Assembly: GCF_040581485.1 (NCBI RefSeq)
Contig: NC_090132.1
Coordinates: forward strand, 3,731,001-3,795,000
Direction: 5' to 3'
DNA from: Linepithema humile
Lineage: Eukaryota; Arthropoda; Insecta; Hymenoptera; Formicidae
Length of the DNA stretch: 64,000 nt
The position numbers and the translations under genes were made by a program. The notes beneath the pieces were generated by a model, which was given only the letters and a program-made list of their open reading frames with translations, searched no databases and was not told the DNA's origin. Shown here piece by piece: positions 37,161-49,389 of this stretch (the first letter of the stretch is position 1; each line of letters begins with the position of its first letter).

Positions 37161-37205
37161 AATAAAAATACTTTCCGATCATCACTTATTCGCATTCGGA
37201 ATAAA
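37161..37205 (+). terminator. Proximal poly(A) signals (two AATAAA)
   Basis: AATAAA at 37161-37166 and again at 37200-37205, about 250-300 nt after the stop codon. Either could give a short 3' UTR isoform. No strong GT-rich element is obvious right after the first; the region after the second is AT-rich with ttattgtcgtacgta. Confidence 0.4.
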
Positions 37206-39542
37206 TCGCATCTTATTCGCGTATTATATTATTGTCGTACGTAAGACAAGATCGATCGTATCGTAACATTCGTAGTTTTGATCATTCGATTCTCTTATGA
37301 CCATACGATGCGTATAATAGGTACGTGTAACGAATCGAGGATGGAAATCGGTACAATTTCACTGAATTTTAATCTCGATGTCGAATCTCGAGCACGCAAG
37401 TCCGTGCCATTTTCCATTCATGTTATATACTATGTTTATTTGTAACAATTGGCATATTACTTATAGCATTGAAAATTAAATTCATCGTAATTATGCCGGT
37501 TTTATCCTTATCGTAAACTTCTCTTTGGTGATTCTGCATTTACGTGCTCGATAAAAAAGTAAAAAATACGGAATATAAACGTTATCATATGTGACTCATC
37601 GCTGCAAGCGTCAAGCCTCGTCACCGCGCTCTTTCAGCCTAAATGTGGATATCTCCGTCGAAAAGACTTCGCCGTTACGACGATTATTACAATTATTATA
37701 ATAAGATATTTCGTTCACACGCAGAGTTAAACAAATACGCGGTGCAACAACGCAACACGTAAACTCCTTTTCCGTTTTTGGCTGATCGTTTTAGTCTGTC
37801 ATCGAGGACACGCATTTTATCATTCCTGGGTTGACGACACGATTAGCGTGCGTGCGACCTCGTGAAACTCAAAAGAAAAAAAATCTCTACATCGAAGAGA
37901 GGCTTGAAATTCCGTTTTATATACGCCTCTCTGTCTCTCGTTATTTCTTTTATACTGATTCCTCTCTTTGTCCATTTTATTAGTCCAACTTTTTTAGTCG
38001 TTACGAAAAAAAGATTACGCTATAGAGTAGACTTGCGCGCGTAATCGTTTAGAATGTGTTTCCTTCTCGCTGTAGACCGCGCGCATGGGAAAGCTCGCGA
38101 GTTTTTCGCTCGCGAAATTTTTCCTCGCGATCGCAATCGCTATGGGAATGTAAGAGTCGAAGACAGGAAACGCGCGCAACTTTGTACAATCGCCATTTCG
38201 TATCGTTAAGAATTTTCCCGCAACACGTTTCACCTTCCGTTTGTCTGTATCACTTCCATCGGTATGAAGAATTAACGAATTATAGCAGTGACTCTTATTT
38301 TCTTTTGTGCCCAAGAAACGTGAGAGGATGTAATGACGATGATGTGGGTGTTGAACGAGCGTTAATTAAATTGTGATGCCACCATATCTCGCGGCATTGC
38401 TGAGTCATGGGGCTCGGCACGCGGCCAAGTTTGTGATTTTATAAATACTTAAGGACGTTTACGACGTGAGATGAGGAAAAATCGTATGAGGCAAGGAGAA
38501 CTGAGAAAATCGGTTGGAGACGGAATCGGGGGAGGCGAGAGGAGAAAAGTGGAGAATCGGAGGAGGAGCGGAAGGAAGAGAAAGCTTACCTATCACCTGT
38601 CGTAAGATCGTCAGCATGTATACCTCTAGATCGTAAGGCCGTAGTTTCTTAGCGCATAGGATAGGTTTAGGGTTCGACCCTGTATAGGAATCTCTTTGTT
38701 GATACTTATTACTACGAAAAAAAAACCGGTGAGTTTGCTCGCGAGAATGGAGAAGAGGACCGTCTCGCGGTTACGACTGCTGCGAATCGACTCGGCGCGG
38801 AGACGCGCCGGGCGAGCGTAAAGGCAACAAGAGTGTAAACGCGAACAGCGCGAAAACAGGGGTGCAATAGCGAGTCTTGCGATTAATTGAATAAGAACGC
38901 GCGAATCGAGTGCGTACGCGTGAGAGAGTGAGAGGCGAGGGAGATGGAGAGAAAGAAAGTGCAAAAAAAAAATGAAGAGTGCGTGTGAGAGAGCGAGAAT
39001 GCTGCGTCGTCGAAGAACGCAAAAATTTCTCGACGTGACGTACGCGTGTAGACCATTGTAAATTTTCTTTGTTCAAATAATATTTATTGCGCCGAGAGCG
39101 AGCCAACGACGCGTCATTTTACGTGTAAAATATTGTCATTATTATCACTCGAATTATCGCGAATACTGTGTATATTGATTATAATTACAATTATTATATT
39201 ACGATGATGCGTGGCGGAGAATGTAGTGATGGCACATGATGAATGCGGAGCAGTGGGCGCGATTGGATTGAATCCTCAAAGTGCATGAATGTTACAATAA
39301 CGAGAGAGCAAGAGCGAATGAAAGAATGAGTGAACAAGACGAGAGGCAGGAAGGTCGAATGACAGTTTGGATAAAGGAAGAGTGCGAGAGATCGCGAAAG
39401 TAGAGACAGAGATTGGGAAAGATGGAGCAGCTACGTGCGGCCCTCAATAGCGAAGGCCGGGAAAGAACGGAACATACTTGTATACGTATTTCTTGTAAAC
39501 TCTAATTCTTCCATCGCGGACTTTAAAAGTATTTATCGATAT

Positions 39543-39566
39543 AATAATAATATTAATATTATTATT
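39543..39566. other. 24-bp perfect AT palindrome
   Basis: Half site AATAATAATATT and its exact reverse complement, adjoining with no spacer. It is in the distal part of the putative 3' UTR and would form a stable A-U hairpin only with an opened centre. Confidence 0.85.
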
Positions 39567-39654
39567 GTAATTATATACGACTGCTGAGAGTGTGATGAAC
39601 GTAACACGAGACGATTACGTGACAGCGAATATAACACATGTACACATTCGCGTG

Positions 39655-39670
39655 CGCGCGCGCGCGCGCG
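39655..39670. repeat. (CG)n alternating tract
   Basis: GCGCGCGC repeat of about eight CG units, followed by ACTACACACACA. Alternating purine/pyrimidine DNA with Z-forming potential. Confidence 0.8.
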
Positions 39671-39887
39671 ACTACACACACATGAGAAACACTACGCACT
39701 GTCGCAGTAACACTCGAGGAAAAGGAACAGCCAGCTGTGCGAATGATACGTTCGAAACGTACCTACCTACTTACAAACACGCAACCACAAAGATATGCAT
39801 CATGTATACGCGACTCTTGAAACCATTTTACCAGATTTGTCATTATTTAATTATTTCGGTTGTATTTTAAAATGCAATTAAAGCTCA

Positions 39888-39893
39888 AATAAA
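39888..39893 (+). terminator. Distal poly(A) signal candidate
   Basis: AATAAA within caaataaatatatatg, about 3 kb after the stop, followed within 30 nt by a GT-rich sequence. This is the best combination of hexamer and downstream element seen in the 3' region. Confidence 0.4.
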
Positions 39894-40631
39894 TATATAT
39901 GTTATAAACTAAGAACGTGCGTACGTTTTCACTTTGCCGCATCCATCCGCTTCCCGCGTCATTCACAAATCCAAAATCGAATAATAATGATCCCCCGAGA
40001 ATTTCAGGCGTTATCGACAAGCGACGATTGGCCGCATCTCTTTCAAACATGTGCCAAGCCATAATTTGTTGCAAAATTTTATCTGAAATTTTTTTGCTCT
40101 TTTTTTCGTCGCCATCGGACAGTTATTATCTCGAATTAATGCAACACGTGAAAATCGAGTGGTCGAACTGCGGGTAGAGGCGCTTCGCCGAGAAGAACCT
40201 AATTATCGAGAGGCGATCTGGCGACTCGCGACAGTTTAATTACCGAAGATCTTACATATTTCAGGAAACCGGCGCCGTTCCGAGTCCTTCGGTTAATTCT
40301 TATTAATCTGAACGGTGTAAATGAATGCACATTCGCGCTGGTTACGTACTTACGGTAAGTATTCGAAATAATTTGTCATCGCGCGCGCGACGCGTCGCCT
40401 TAAATAGGCGACTGACAGTTCGATCGTTAAGTGTCTAACTAATAGAGCGGATTCTCGCTATCGACGCGCGATCATTAAGCGTGAAACCACTTTTCGCTTT
40501 CTTTCGACAGATGCCTGCATTAATTAGAAATACCGGTATCCGTCTGCGTTCACTCTGCGCGCGGCTTATCTCCCTCGCCTTCGCCGGGAAGATGGCACTC
40601 GAAATTTACACCCGTGGACGCCGGAAAGAGA

Positions 40632-40633
<2 letters not shown>

Positions 40634-40662
<29 letters not shown>
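40634..40662. repeat. (GA)n microsatellite
   Basis: About fourteen GA units. Confidence 0.92.
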
Positions 40663-40665
<3 letters not shown>

Positions 40666-41331
40666 AAGTCCACGGAATCCTTAATATAGCGGGGAGTCCG
40701 GAGTCCGCTCGCTAATTCGGTGCCATACAATACCGCATCGAATGTACCGCATCAGTATCAAACTCACTCCCGCGTATGTTAGCCGCAAAGAATAGACACG
40801 GTCGGCGGATAAACTAGATAAACCGACGACTCTGTACACAACATTACGAGCGCACGATTTCGCTTATCAGCCAAGAGACGTTTCGCGAGATATCATCTCC
40901 CTCAAGGCCGCCGCTCGCCTTCGGACCCTCCGCTGAATCCAGCGAATTCCCCGATCATCCCGCCCGCCTCTCGCGCGCCACTCCACCCCTCCTTGTCCAC
41001 ATCGGCTGGATTCGCGCGTCGTCCTCTTCTCCCTTTTTTTTTCCCCATTTGCGGTGCATAATGACGACTTCGAGTCGCTGGATAGTGGTCGCCGGCCAGC
41101 AAATCACGGTGAAGGTCGATCCGCTGAAGGAAACGAAAGGAGAACGGCCACAGAGGGGGGAACATCGCGAGAGACAGGGGGGGGGGAGGAGGGAAGCTGA
41201 ATAGGGAGTTGCAGAAACCGGTCGGCCACTACTCGTCCTCTTCATAAGAGATACGCCGCATGCCGCAGATACGCGGGTACTTTTATTTTGACCGTAATGC
41301 GCTAATGAATTGATACAGCGCCGAGCGGCTG

Positions 41332-41344
41332 CCCCCCCCCCCCC
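41332..41344. repeat. Poly-C tract (13 C)
   Basis: Uninterrupted C run; a poly-G run lies 150 bp upstream at about 41178-41186. Confidence 0.88.
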
Positions 41345-42375
41345 TCACTCCGCGCCTCTGTTCCTTACTTTACTTCGCTTGCTTATTCCTTGCAAGGGGA
41401 GGATCACCGGCGGCGGTTGATACAGTCTCGAGAACGATCTTTCTCTAGCCTGCGACCTATTCCAGGAACATCAACACCAACGAACAACAAACGGTTTGTT
41501 TTGGATAAAAGTTAGTTTCGCTAACTGCGCTGCTGAATTTTCGAAACATTTTTCCGCAATTGATGCAAGCAAAAAGCTTGTTTCGTTTTTCCAGTGCGTC
41601 GTGGAATAAAAAAGATATAATTCATAATATTGAAACATAATATATAGAGAAAATGGAAACATGAGATGGGGTAGAAATGTGAAATATCCAAATATAACTT
41701 TCATTTTTTCTAAATAAATAATTTATATTAAATTACCGAAATGAACATAAAATTCAAGACATACGCGTAATAGGTGTAATTTATAATAAAACCGTTGAAC
41801 ATTATGAATCAGAAACACGATAGGTATCTTGTATCCTCTTCACTGCGAAATACAACAATACGCATTATAGCGAATTATTAATATTTATAAAAAGAATTTA
41901 CAATCAAGACTTTGAGGGGAAAAAACCGTTTGTCCAGATTCGAAATTAAGCCTGGCGCAAAAGCACGGGGCTGCTTCGGATAGCGGAGGAAAATCGAAAG
42001 GAAGGATTTGCGAAGGGCGAAAAAGGGAGTCTCGATGAGGCCGGTGAAATCCGATTGGAGGGTGGGGGGAGGGGGAGGGGGCAAGACGGATGGATAACGC
42101 GCGGTAACGATAAAGAATTTAAATCTTGCTCTATCTTAGCGAGCGCCCAATAAATCCTCGATAAGACTTGATTCCACTCGAGTCGGGGGCTATTAAAGCT
42201 GCCGCGCGGCGAACGCTCTCGATCGCCGGAAGTCGCCCGTTACCGCGCGGTCAACGGTGCATAATTACTCAAAGCGTAATGATCGTCGATCCGAAAGAAG
42301 GCAATCGGATGATTTGGCGAGCACTAAAACCGTCCGATAATGCGTCCGCGGCGGAAAGAACGACGGTTATCGTCG

Positions 42376-42393
42376 CGCGCGCAATTGCGCGCG
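42376..42393. other. 18-bp perfect palindrome
   Basis: Half CGCGCGCAA and its exact reverse complement, centred on AATT. Confidence 0.85.
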
Positions 42394-42662
42394 AAGATAG
42401 CCGCGATATACTGTAACAAAAACCGTCGATCGAGCGTGCACGCTCTTGGTAATCGCCAGTGCATTCAATTCGAATCGGTACATCGCCTCTGATTTCCCTA
42501 TCTAAATCGCCGGGTGCATCAGCCGGCGCATCAATTGGGCGACGTTATCGTAAACATAGAACGTACATATACGCCTGATCGGTGCTCGGTTTCGATCGAC
42601 CATTCGAATAATAATTACGAAGTGGTCGACCTCTTGGACTTTGTGGTGATTGGAAGAGGGGC

Positions 42663-42677
42663 GGGGGGGGGGGGGGG
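42663..42677. repeat. Poly-G tract (15 G)
   Basis: Uninterrupted G run followed by a long purine-rich stretch to about 42905. Confidence 0.92.
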
Positions 42678-43195
42678 CAGGAGGAGGATAAGTCGCCGGT
42701 TCGAGACGAAAACGATGAAGAAATGCCGCGCGCGCATAAGGCGAGTGCCGAAGGAAACGGGAGAAGAGAGACGAGAGACGGAGTGAGAGTGTGCAAGACG
42801 GAAAGGCGAGAGGAGTGGAGAACGATGGTGGCGAGGGAGAGGAAGGCGAGGGGGGAGGATAACTGATGAAGAGAAAGAAAGGGAGAGAGAAGGAGAAAAG
42901 AGGGCTTACGGACCTCACCTACCTATTGCCCGGGGCTGGTAATGAATTCGTCTAATGGGTCGTAAAGAATGCGATCTTATGGAGCGGAGAGGATAAAATA
43001 AAACATCGCCGGCGAGGCTACCGATTCTCGAACGGCCCTTAAACTAACCCTCGCCTTAAAGGAACGAGCCCTCATTCCTCCCCACGGTATTTAAACGCTA
43101 CCGTCGATACACACCGCGCCGGACGCGAGGACTACTGTAATGTAAAAGAGGTTTATTGCTGACGACGTGTGTCCCGATGCCGATGAATATGTGCG

Positions 43196-43211
43196 AAAAA
43201 AAAAAAAAAAA
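43196..43211. repeat. Poly-A tract (16 A)
   Basis: Uninterrupted A run. No retroelement-like sequence or target-site duplication is evident around it. Confidence 0.88.
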
Positions 43212-43219
43212 CAGTATCA

Positions 43220-45830
43220 CTTTCACTCCGCGTCCCGAATTGCACAATCCAGAACGCGTTCGTTTTCATAATAAATTTTCTTCTCACAGAAATAATCTTC
43301 GCGTACATTTGTGCATGCTTTTCTTCGCGCAAAGCTCCGCGAAAACTCGTGGAATGATCTTTTCAAATTGTGAGAATCGCTGTCGAAAATCGAAGGGACC
43401 TTCACGATGTCGGAATCGATAATTCCTCGGCAATCGAGTCGCCGATGAACTAGGTCCTTTTTCCTCGTCGCAGCGTCCGAATTCGTTCTTCTTCCTTTTA
43501 TATCCTCGCACTCGGCCGTCCTTACCGCTCCGCTCGCGTCCCGTGGCGCAATCCGCATCCGCGTAAGCGCAGTTCGTCTTGAACACGTTCCGACGTTTCT
43601 GTTCTTTATGTGCGCCACGCCAAGAGCTATGGGTATCCCTAGTTACTATCTATACCGCCGGTGACTTCTCCTTCCCTCGCCTCTTTCCTCGTGTTCACAA
43701 GCACCACCGCCGTTGCCGATTCCCGTGTCCCTTTCCGCCACCGATGGGTATATATGGGTACCGGATATCCATCGGAGTCCAACGACCCCCCCCTCTCCTC
43801 GGCCCTCCAACCCGCTCGCCGTACACACATACTCTCTTTCTCGCTTCCTCGTCGCGGGCAGTCCCACCCCGAGCATTCGCGATGTTCGAAAGCGAGAGCA
43901 GAGGCATTAGAGAGCCACCAAAAACCAGGAGAGATCCGACGATAGCCCAAGATTTGTAGCGGTCGTGGCCGGCCGATAACCAGCGCGCTGGTTGTCCGTG
44001 TGCGAAGGACCGTTCATTCCATACCCACTTCATGCCCGGCCACGTCGATGACATCGAGGCTTAATCCTCGCCTAGTGGTCATCCTATAATACGTAGTTAT
44101 GTCGCAGGGGAATCGACGACTATCCGCGCCCGCTCGTCCAGCCCGGATCTCCGGTCCTTGCGAATGTCACTGATGGTACATTTCGTGCCAACAAAAACTT
44201 ATTTATTTTGGGGGGGAAAAAATAGGAGACAGAGAAAAGATGTGTTTTAGTACGCATTCACTTGCAATTGTCCGCCGAATAGCAGCTTTTACTACTTGAG
44301 CCATTTCTCCCGTGTTGAAAAAACGGATTTTTTTTTTCGTTAAATGTTACATTACGTATGACATTCCCCTAAAATTTTGAAAGTAATTTTTGCCGATATA
44401 AGTATATCGATATTAGGCACAGCGCCGAGATTCGTCGCGTCGCAAAATTCACGGAAGGCGCTGCCTGCCGATCCGATTTCAAGGATGGCGGAGAGGAAAA
44501 GACCCAGGTGTTTTTTCGACGGATACGTCCTTCGAGGTGGCTGCACGCAAGGATTTTAATCCTGTTACTACGTGACTCCGGCGGCGGATGATGAAGATGT
44601 CAGTTGGCCGAGAACGCGTGGGAGAGCCAGCTGGATATGCCGCGCCTGGCCGGTGGGTGTTCGCACTCTCGTCGTGCGTTCTGTGCACCAAGTTTCTGCC
44701 CGTTTCTTCTCGCTCTTTCCTCCGCCCGGTCCTTTCTACGCTGTCCCTTCTCTCTCTCTTTCTCTCTCCCTCCCCCGCCCTTCTGCCATTTCTATCTCTC
44801 GGCTCTCCCGCCTTTTTTGCTTCTCGTTCCCTCCTCGTCTCGTTCCAATTTAGTTTCGTAAGATACGCGCGATCTGTACATCTACTTTACGACGGTCGCA
44901 CGTGCATACTAAGAGGGCCTCCGCAAAAAGAAGTTGCGCTTAAGGGTAAGGCGCGCCTGATCAGGTAAGCTACTATCTGAGTAAGACGCGACTGCCTCGT
45001 TACATTTGTTCTTCACTTTACACACAGGCCCTGTATACCGTGAACAACAGGCTTAAGTTCACGTCGCAATAATAAAAATTCCGCAACGACGCGTACGTCG
45101 CGGAATCGTGCGTGCCATTTGCATTTCAGATTACTGCATTTTATATATCCCCGGCCGCCGCTCGTCTCTTCGTCATACGCACGAAAACACGATCGATCGG
45201 CGAATCGACCCGAAATTTCGGCACAAAAGTCCATTTCCGCGCGAGAAATAAAACCGCGGTGCTCAGCGCGTCATCGACGAAGATTCGCCGGTCGAGATTC
45301 GTCGAGGTTGATCGCAAGATACATATATTGGACATCGAGAGAAAATATTGATTAGTGAAAATAAGAAAGGCAGTGTGATATCATTCTGAGAACCGAAGGA
45401 AACGTCAAAATACGGGAATCCTTTGTTTGGGGGCGAGCAATAAAATCGGATGATCGCGTCGGTCAACGCAAGAGAGAGAAAAAAAAAGTTTCGTGGGCAG
45501 TGATTAACGATGCTTTACGCTTTACGCCTGTCGGTGCGTCGCCTTGTCAGATATTCGGGTTAGCATAACATCGTAAAATACCTCGACGTAAGCACAACTA
45601 CACCGCGCCGACGAGGCACTTTGCGCGATATCCGCGCGAGCTACGCGCTTTCTACATCAACCACGAGATCGAAAATCGCGGCGGGATCGCTGTAAATAAA
45701 TAGCTGGCTGACGACCTCACAACTTCTCTTCGTTAAACATTTGCGTTGGCACTGGCGCAGAATTCATCGCGAATGCCTCGTCGAAGGCATAAGAAATATG
45801 ATAAAATAAACGATGTGTATGAGTAACAAG
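43220..45830. other. Downstream noncoding stretch, GC-rich
   Basis: Overlapping low-complexity frames on both strands between 43220 and 44970. A hairpin lies at 43741-43775. 44750-44830 is CT-rich. No product is recognised. Confidence 0.4.
43741..43775. other. 11-bp stem hairpin (one G-U pair)
   Basis: CCGATGGGTAT at 43741-43751 pairs with ATATCCATCGG at 43765-43775 around a 13-nt loop. Confidence 0.7.
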
Positions 45831-46480
45831 CAACATTGGATGATATTCTATCGCTATGTACTGCAAAATTTTATTGCACAACTGCTAAAGCACACTCTAT
45901 TGTATAATATTATAATAACATTTACCATTGCAGTATTTTTTAAGTATTGATACATTTTATTTGCGACAATTTTATTTGCAAAACAAATTTGCTTAACTAT
46001 TTATTAAATTTATTTAATTAAATAAATTCATTAAATTTATCAAATTTATTATTATCAAAATTTATTAAATTTAAAAATATTAAAAAGATACAAAATTATC
46101 GTTTTGCTAGCGACATTTTTAAATAATTACATTGTTCATAAACGCTGTTAATATAGCGTGGAATATTGCAATATATAAATAAAAATCGAATACACCATAA
46201 ATAAAATAACTAAAGAAACTATAGAGACTGAAAAATGTGTGCACTGTATGTACCGTATATACGATTTTTATTACTTGTAATCCTGTTGAAAGGATATGGG
46301 CTTTACTTTTCGTGATATTTGTAAAAAAAATTTGCGATAAAATTCGCCGTGTATTAATTGTCAGGATATAATTTACGGTGGAATACTCGCGGCGTAAACA
46401 CGGTTCACACGGCAGAACTGAAAAGCCCCTTAAAACCTGATCTGAAATTATTAAAGTAGTAAATTAAATGTTAGAGAACC
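45830..46480. other. AT-rich block with a spaced ATTAAATTTA repeat
   Basis: ATTAAATTTA occurs at 46003-46012, 46030-46039 and 46064-46073 within nearly pure A/T sequence. This could be a matrix-attachment-like or nucleosome-poor region. It is noncoding in all frames. Confidence 0.6.
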
Positions 46481-47154
46481 GCAAGAACAAAACTGGATCT
46501 AGACGTCGGCGTATGCAGAGGCGGGCGATAAATACATCTCAATTCTTTTCGAGCCCCGCTAACCGCATATAAGTGCACGTAATGTAGAGAATGTAGAGCT
46601 CGCGCGATCGATGAGTCGTGTTAACGATTTCGAAGAAGGACGGGGACAATAGATATCGTAAAAATCCAACAGCGTCACGCACAAAGAAAAGGATCCAAAT
46701 ATCCAAATGGAAATGGCGCGGGTTAAACAAAGACGTCGTCGCGACGGATGAAGCGAGACGCAAATCGCCATTCGTTCTCCGCGATCAGGATTTGTCTGGC
46801 AAGCGTATATCATCTGACTCATCGCCTGACTTCATGACGAATTTGATCCGAAAAGTGCGCCACCGTCCCTCTTCCGGCGTGGCTCCCGAGTGGCGATACC
46901 GACGATAAATCCGCGGCGTTGAGGTTGCGGCACCGCGAAACTGGTGCAATCTTACCGCGAAGGTCGCCGCGTTCGCGACGACCTCATTATAAAGAGACTG
47001 TTCGTCGGCGGTGACTCTGACGGTGGGGTAGCGGGCGTTGCGCGGAGGGGCGAGAATCTGACAGGACTGCCACACTCGAGCACAGATTTACAAGGCTGCC
47101 GCTGTTTTACGACCCCACAAAGTGCCGCTCGCTTGCTGAGTACCCGAGCGCGCG

Positions 47155-47171
47155 CACACACACACACACAC
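47155..47171. repeat. (CA)n microsatellite
   Basis: About eight CA units following GCGCGCG. Confidence 0.85.
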
Positions 47172-47179
47172 GTACATGT

Positions 47180-49350
47180 GTCTACATATACGTATGTACA
47201 TTTTACGTTTCGTATATATTCGTGTATATACGCGCGCGTGGGCTTGCAGAGGAGAGCATCGGTACGTTCATTCGGATCGCGTATTCGCATGAGCGCGGAC
47301 TTATAAACACGTCATTTCTATCACCTCGCCAATCCCATTATTCAGAAAACTTTACCGTCGTTTAGCGTCTAACGGGTCCGGCCGCGAATTACGGATTTTG
47401 TCCGGCGATTTGCATCGGTTTTTCCCTTCCGCGGCGATGACGCGCCGAGAAGCAGAGTATGGATGCTCCGGATGCAACGATTAAGTCTCGTGAGATATCT
47501 TCTTTTTTTACTTTATGACGCTTCTCAGATCGCGATGAAAAAAATTTGAAAAATACATTAAATCTTGATCTGCCATAATTGAAATTATAGATAGGTAGTG
47601 TCATATTCGAGCGCGTTTGAATTATTCACCCCGACAGAATTACGCCGGTTTGTTGTAAACAGTAATTTATATTTCGCGAAAATAGATTTCATGACTGCTG
47701 TTTGTGATATTGCAAGTTGCGATCCGGCGTAATAAATCGCGAGCGTTTAAATGCGACATATTTTGCGATTATTCGCAAATTCGTACGTCCATTGCGAATT
47801 GCGCGTATTGGCAAATTTATTTTATTATATGGACGCAACTAGATGATAAGCCGAACATCCATTATAATGAGCCCGTTACCTGGCGCGCCTTTGACGTCAA
47901 ATTTTTCAGGAATTATCTACCGCCGTAGTCATCGTGACAAATAACACGGTTGATCGCGAAAAGAGCCCCATGATTTACAGTCCGGGAGCGCAGCGGCAAT
48001 CTTTGTAGTCATCTGAAATAACATCTCGAAAGCGGCTTCTGATTACTGAGTATGTTTTATCGAGCTCCCTACTTACGAACTTGGGCGATAAGCTAATGTC
48101 AAGTCTAACGACCACTTACGCGCGTCGAGCAATTCTCTTTAAAATTACAAATCGAACGCAGTCATTCGCCGTGTAAAAACGAAGATCAATATCCAGCTCG
48201 CCGTTCGATCTTACTTCTCACATTTAGATTCGTAGAAAATTAATCTGTACAATATGTTATAAGCGCGTTACACACTTGTGCAATAAATAACGCTCATCTA
48301 TTAATGGGAAACGCTTCTCCCCGCAGCAGATCCTCGTTCGCACTTAAACCGAACGAGACCGAGACTCGTTTAGATGCGCAACCCGATGTACTTAATTCAC
48401 GGATTTACGCATATAACGTATTTCGGTTTTCGCGAATATAATACTTAACGTATGCGATAACGGGTGGAAATTGAGATAACGCGGTGGAACCGCAAATGAT
48501 AAATGTGAGATTACTTCCGGCAAGTGTCTATCTTCTTTTACGCCGAGTTAAAACTCTCGACGAGTCGTGTTCACACGGTCAGAAGTTATCAATTCTCCGG
48601 AGGCGCGCCGCGATTTTTGCACGCACGGTCGGTTCTCGAAAGAATATAGAGCTGGCTTTGTGGATTTGTTATCAAGAGACGGAGACAGAGGTCCCTGTCG
48701 AGCCCGCAGGTGTCAGGACGGTGTTTTATTGCGGTGTAATCGAGCCGACGGAGAGACGCCGGAAATGGTCGCAGATAGTCGACGGCACAGGAAGCAGTCG
48801 TGGGACCTCACACGGCGCGACTGTCGAATGTCTGGCGTGGTTTTCTATCAAGTTGACAACCCCGCGCCATAAAATCTTAGATATCGTATTTCGTGAGTCT
48901 TCCAAATATGTAACCAGCTTTAATGACTAATGGGTGTCTCGGCCTCTCCGTCCCATGATCGGATCAAAGGAATTGCGCAATATATTTTAACGGCATAAAT
49001 GCGGCAGTGATATATGAAGACGATTTTTAGATGATAAAAATGATTGAAAAAATTGTTCTGATTCGAGCGTCCGATAAGATGCGACGAATAATCATCGCAA
49101 ACGCGCATGTTCCAAGAATAAATAACACGACGCTTCGTATTTATGATCGTAAGTTATCCTTGTAAAATCTACCGGACGGCGCTTATATCGGTTTACCTTA
49201 CGCACGGCCAGCAACGATTCTCGGAGGCAAGAAAATCAAGTCAAGGGAAACGGACATCCATCCGACGTGCCTAAGTTATTACTCGATAACTTGTTTATAT
49301 GCGTTACCGATGCGAGGCAAGGAGCATGTGGGTACCGTACTTACTTTAAT
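47180..49350. other. Downstream noncoding stretch
   Basis: Mixed, mostly AT-leaning. The longest frame (ATG 48496 to 48930, 144 codons) has diverse composition but no motif I recognise, and its length is within chance expectation for a window this size. Confidence 0.35.
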
Positions 49351-49354
49351 CGAT

Positions 49355-49377
49355 ACACACACACACACACACACACG
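49355..49377. repeat. (CA)n microsatellite
   Basis: About eleven CA units. Confidence 0.9.
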
Positions 49378-49389
49378 CTCAATATTAAT

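Larger units (their letters stand above)
36909..39905 (+). other. tio: Probable 3' UTR of the tio/tsh gene
   Basis: No supported coding sequence follows the TAG stop. Poly(A) hexamers AATAAA lie at 37161-37166, 37200-37205 and 39888-39893. The last is followed by a GT-rich stretch (gaacgtgcgtacgttttc) suited to a downstream cleavage element. The interval has a Pumilio-type TGTACATA at 36937-36944 and a TGTGAT K-box-like hexamer at 36979-36984. From about 38460 to 39440 it is purine-rich with many GAGA repeats and holds no frame I accept. A perfect 24-bp AT palindrome occupies 39543-39566. The true 3' end cannot be set without transcript data. The distal site is preferred only because long 3' UTRs are common for developmental regulators. 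Confidence 0.5.
39906..42100. other. Downstream noncoding stretch
   Basis: Mixed DNA beyond the last poly(A) candidate. A palindrome GCGACGCGTCGC is at 40387-40398. 41480-41930 is AT-rich. An AAGATGGCA YY1/Pho-like site is near 40590. No gene seen. Confidence 0.4.

Noticed and set aside
38668..38682. GGTTCGACCCT resembling a tRNA B box
   Set aside because: No A box or cloverleaf could be placed at the right distance upstream.
45775..45815. ATG opening MPRRRHKK
   Set aside because: It lies downstream of the gene on the + strand and continues into random AT-rich sequence.
48496..48930. 144-codon frame of varied composition
   Set aside because: No recognised motif and no clear promoter or splice context; frames of this length are expected by chance in 64 kb read in six frames. 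Noted only in case of conservation.
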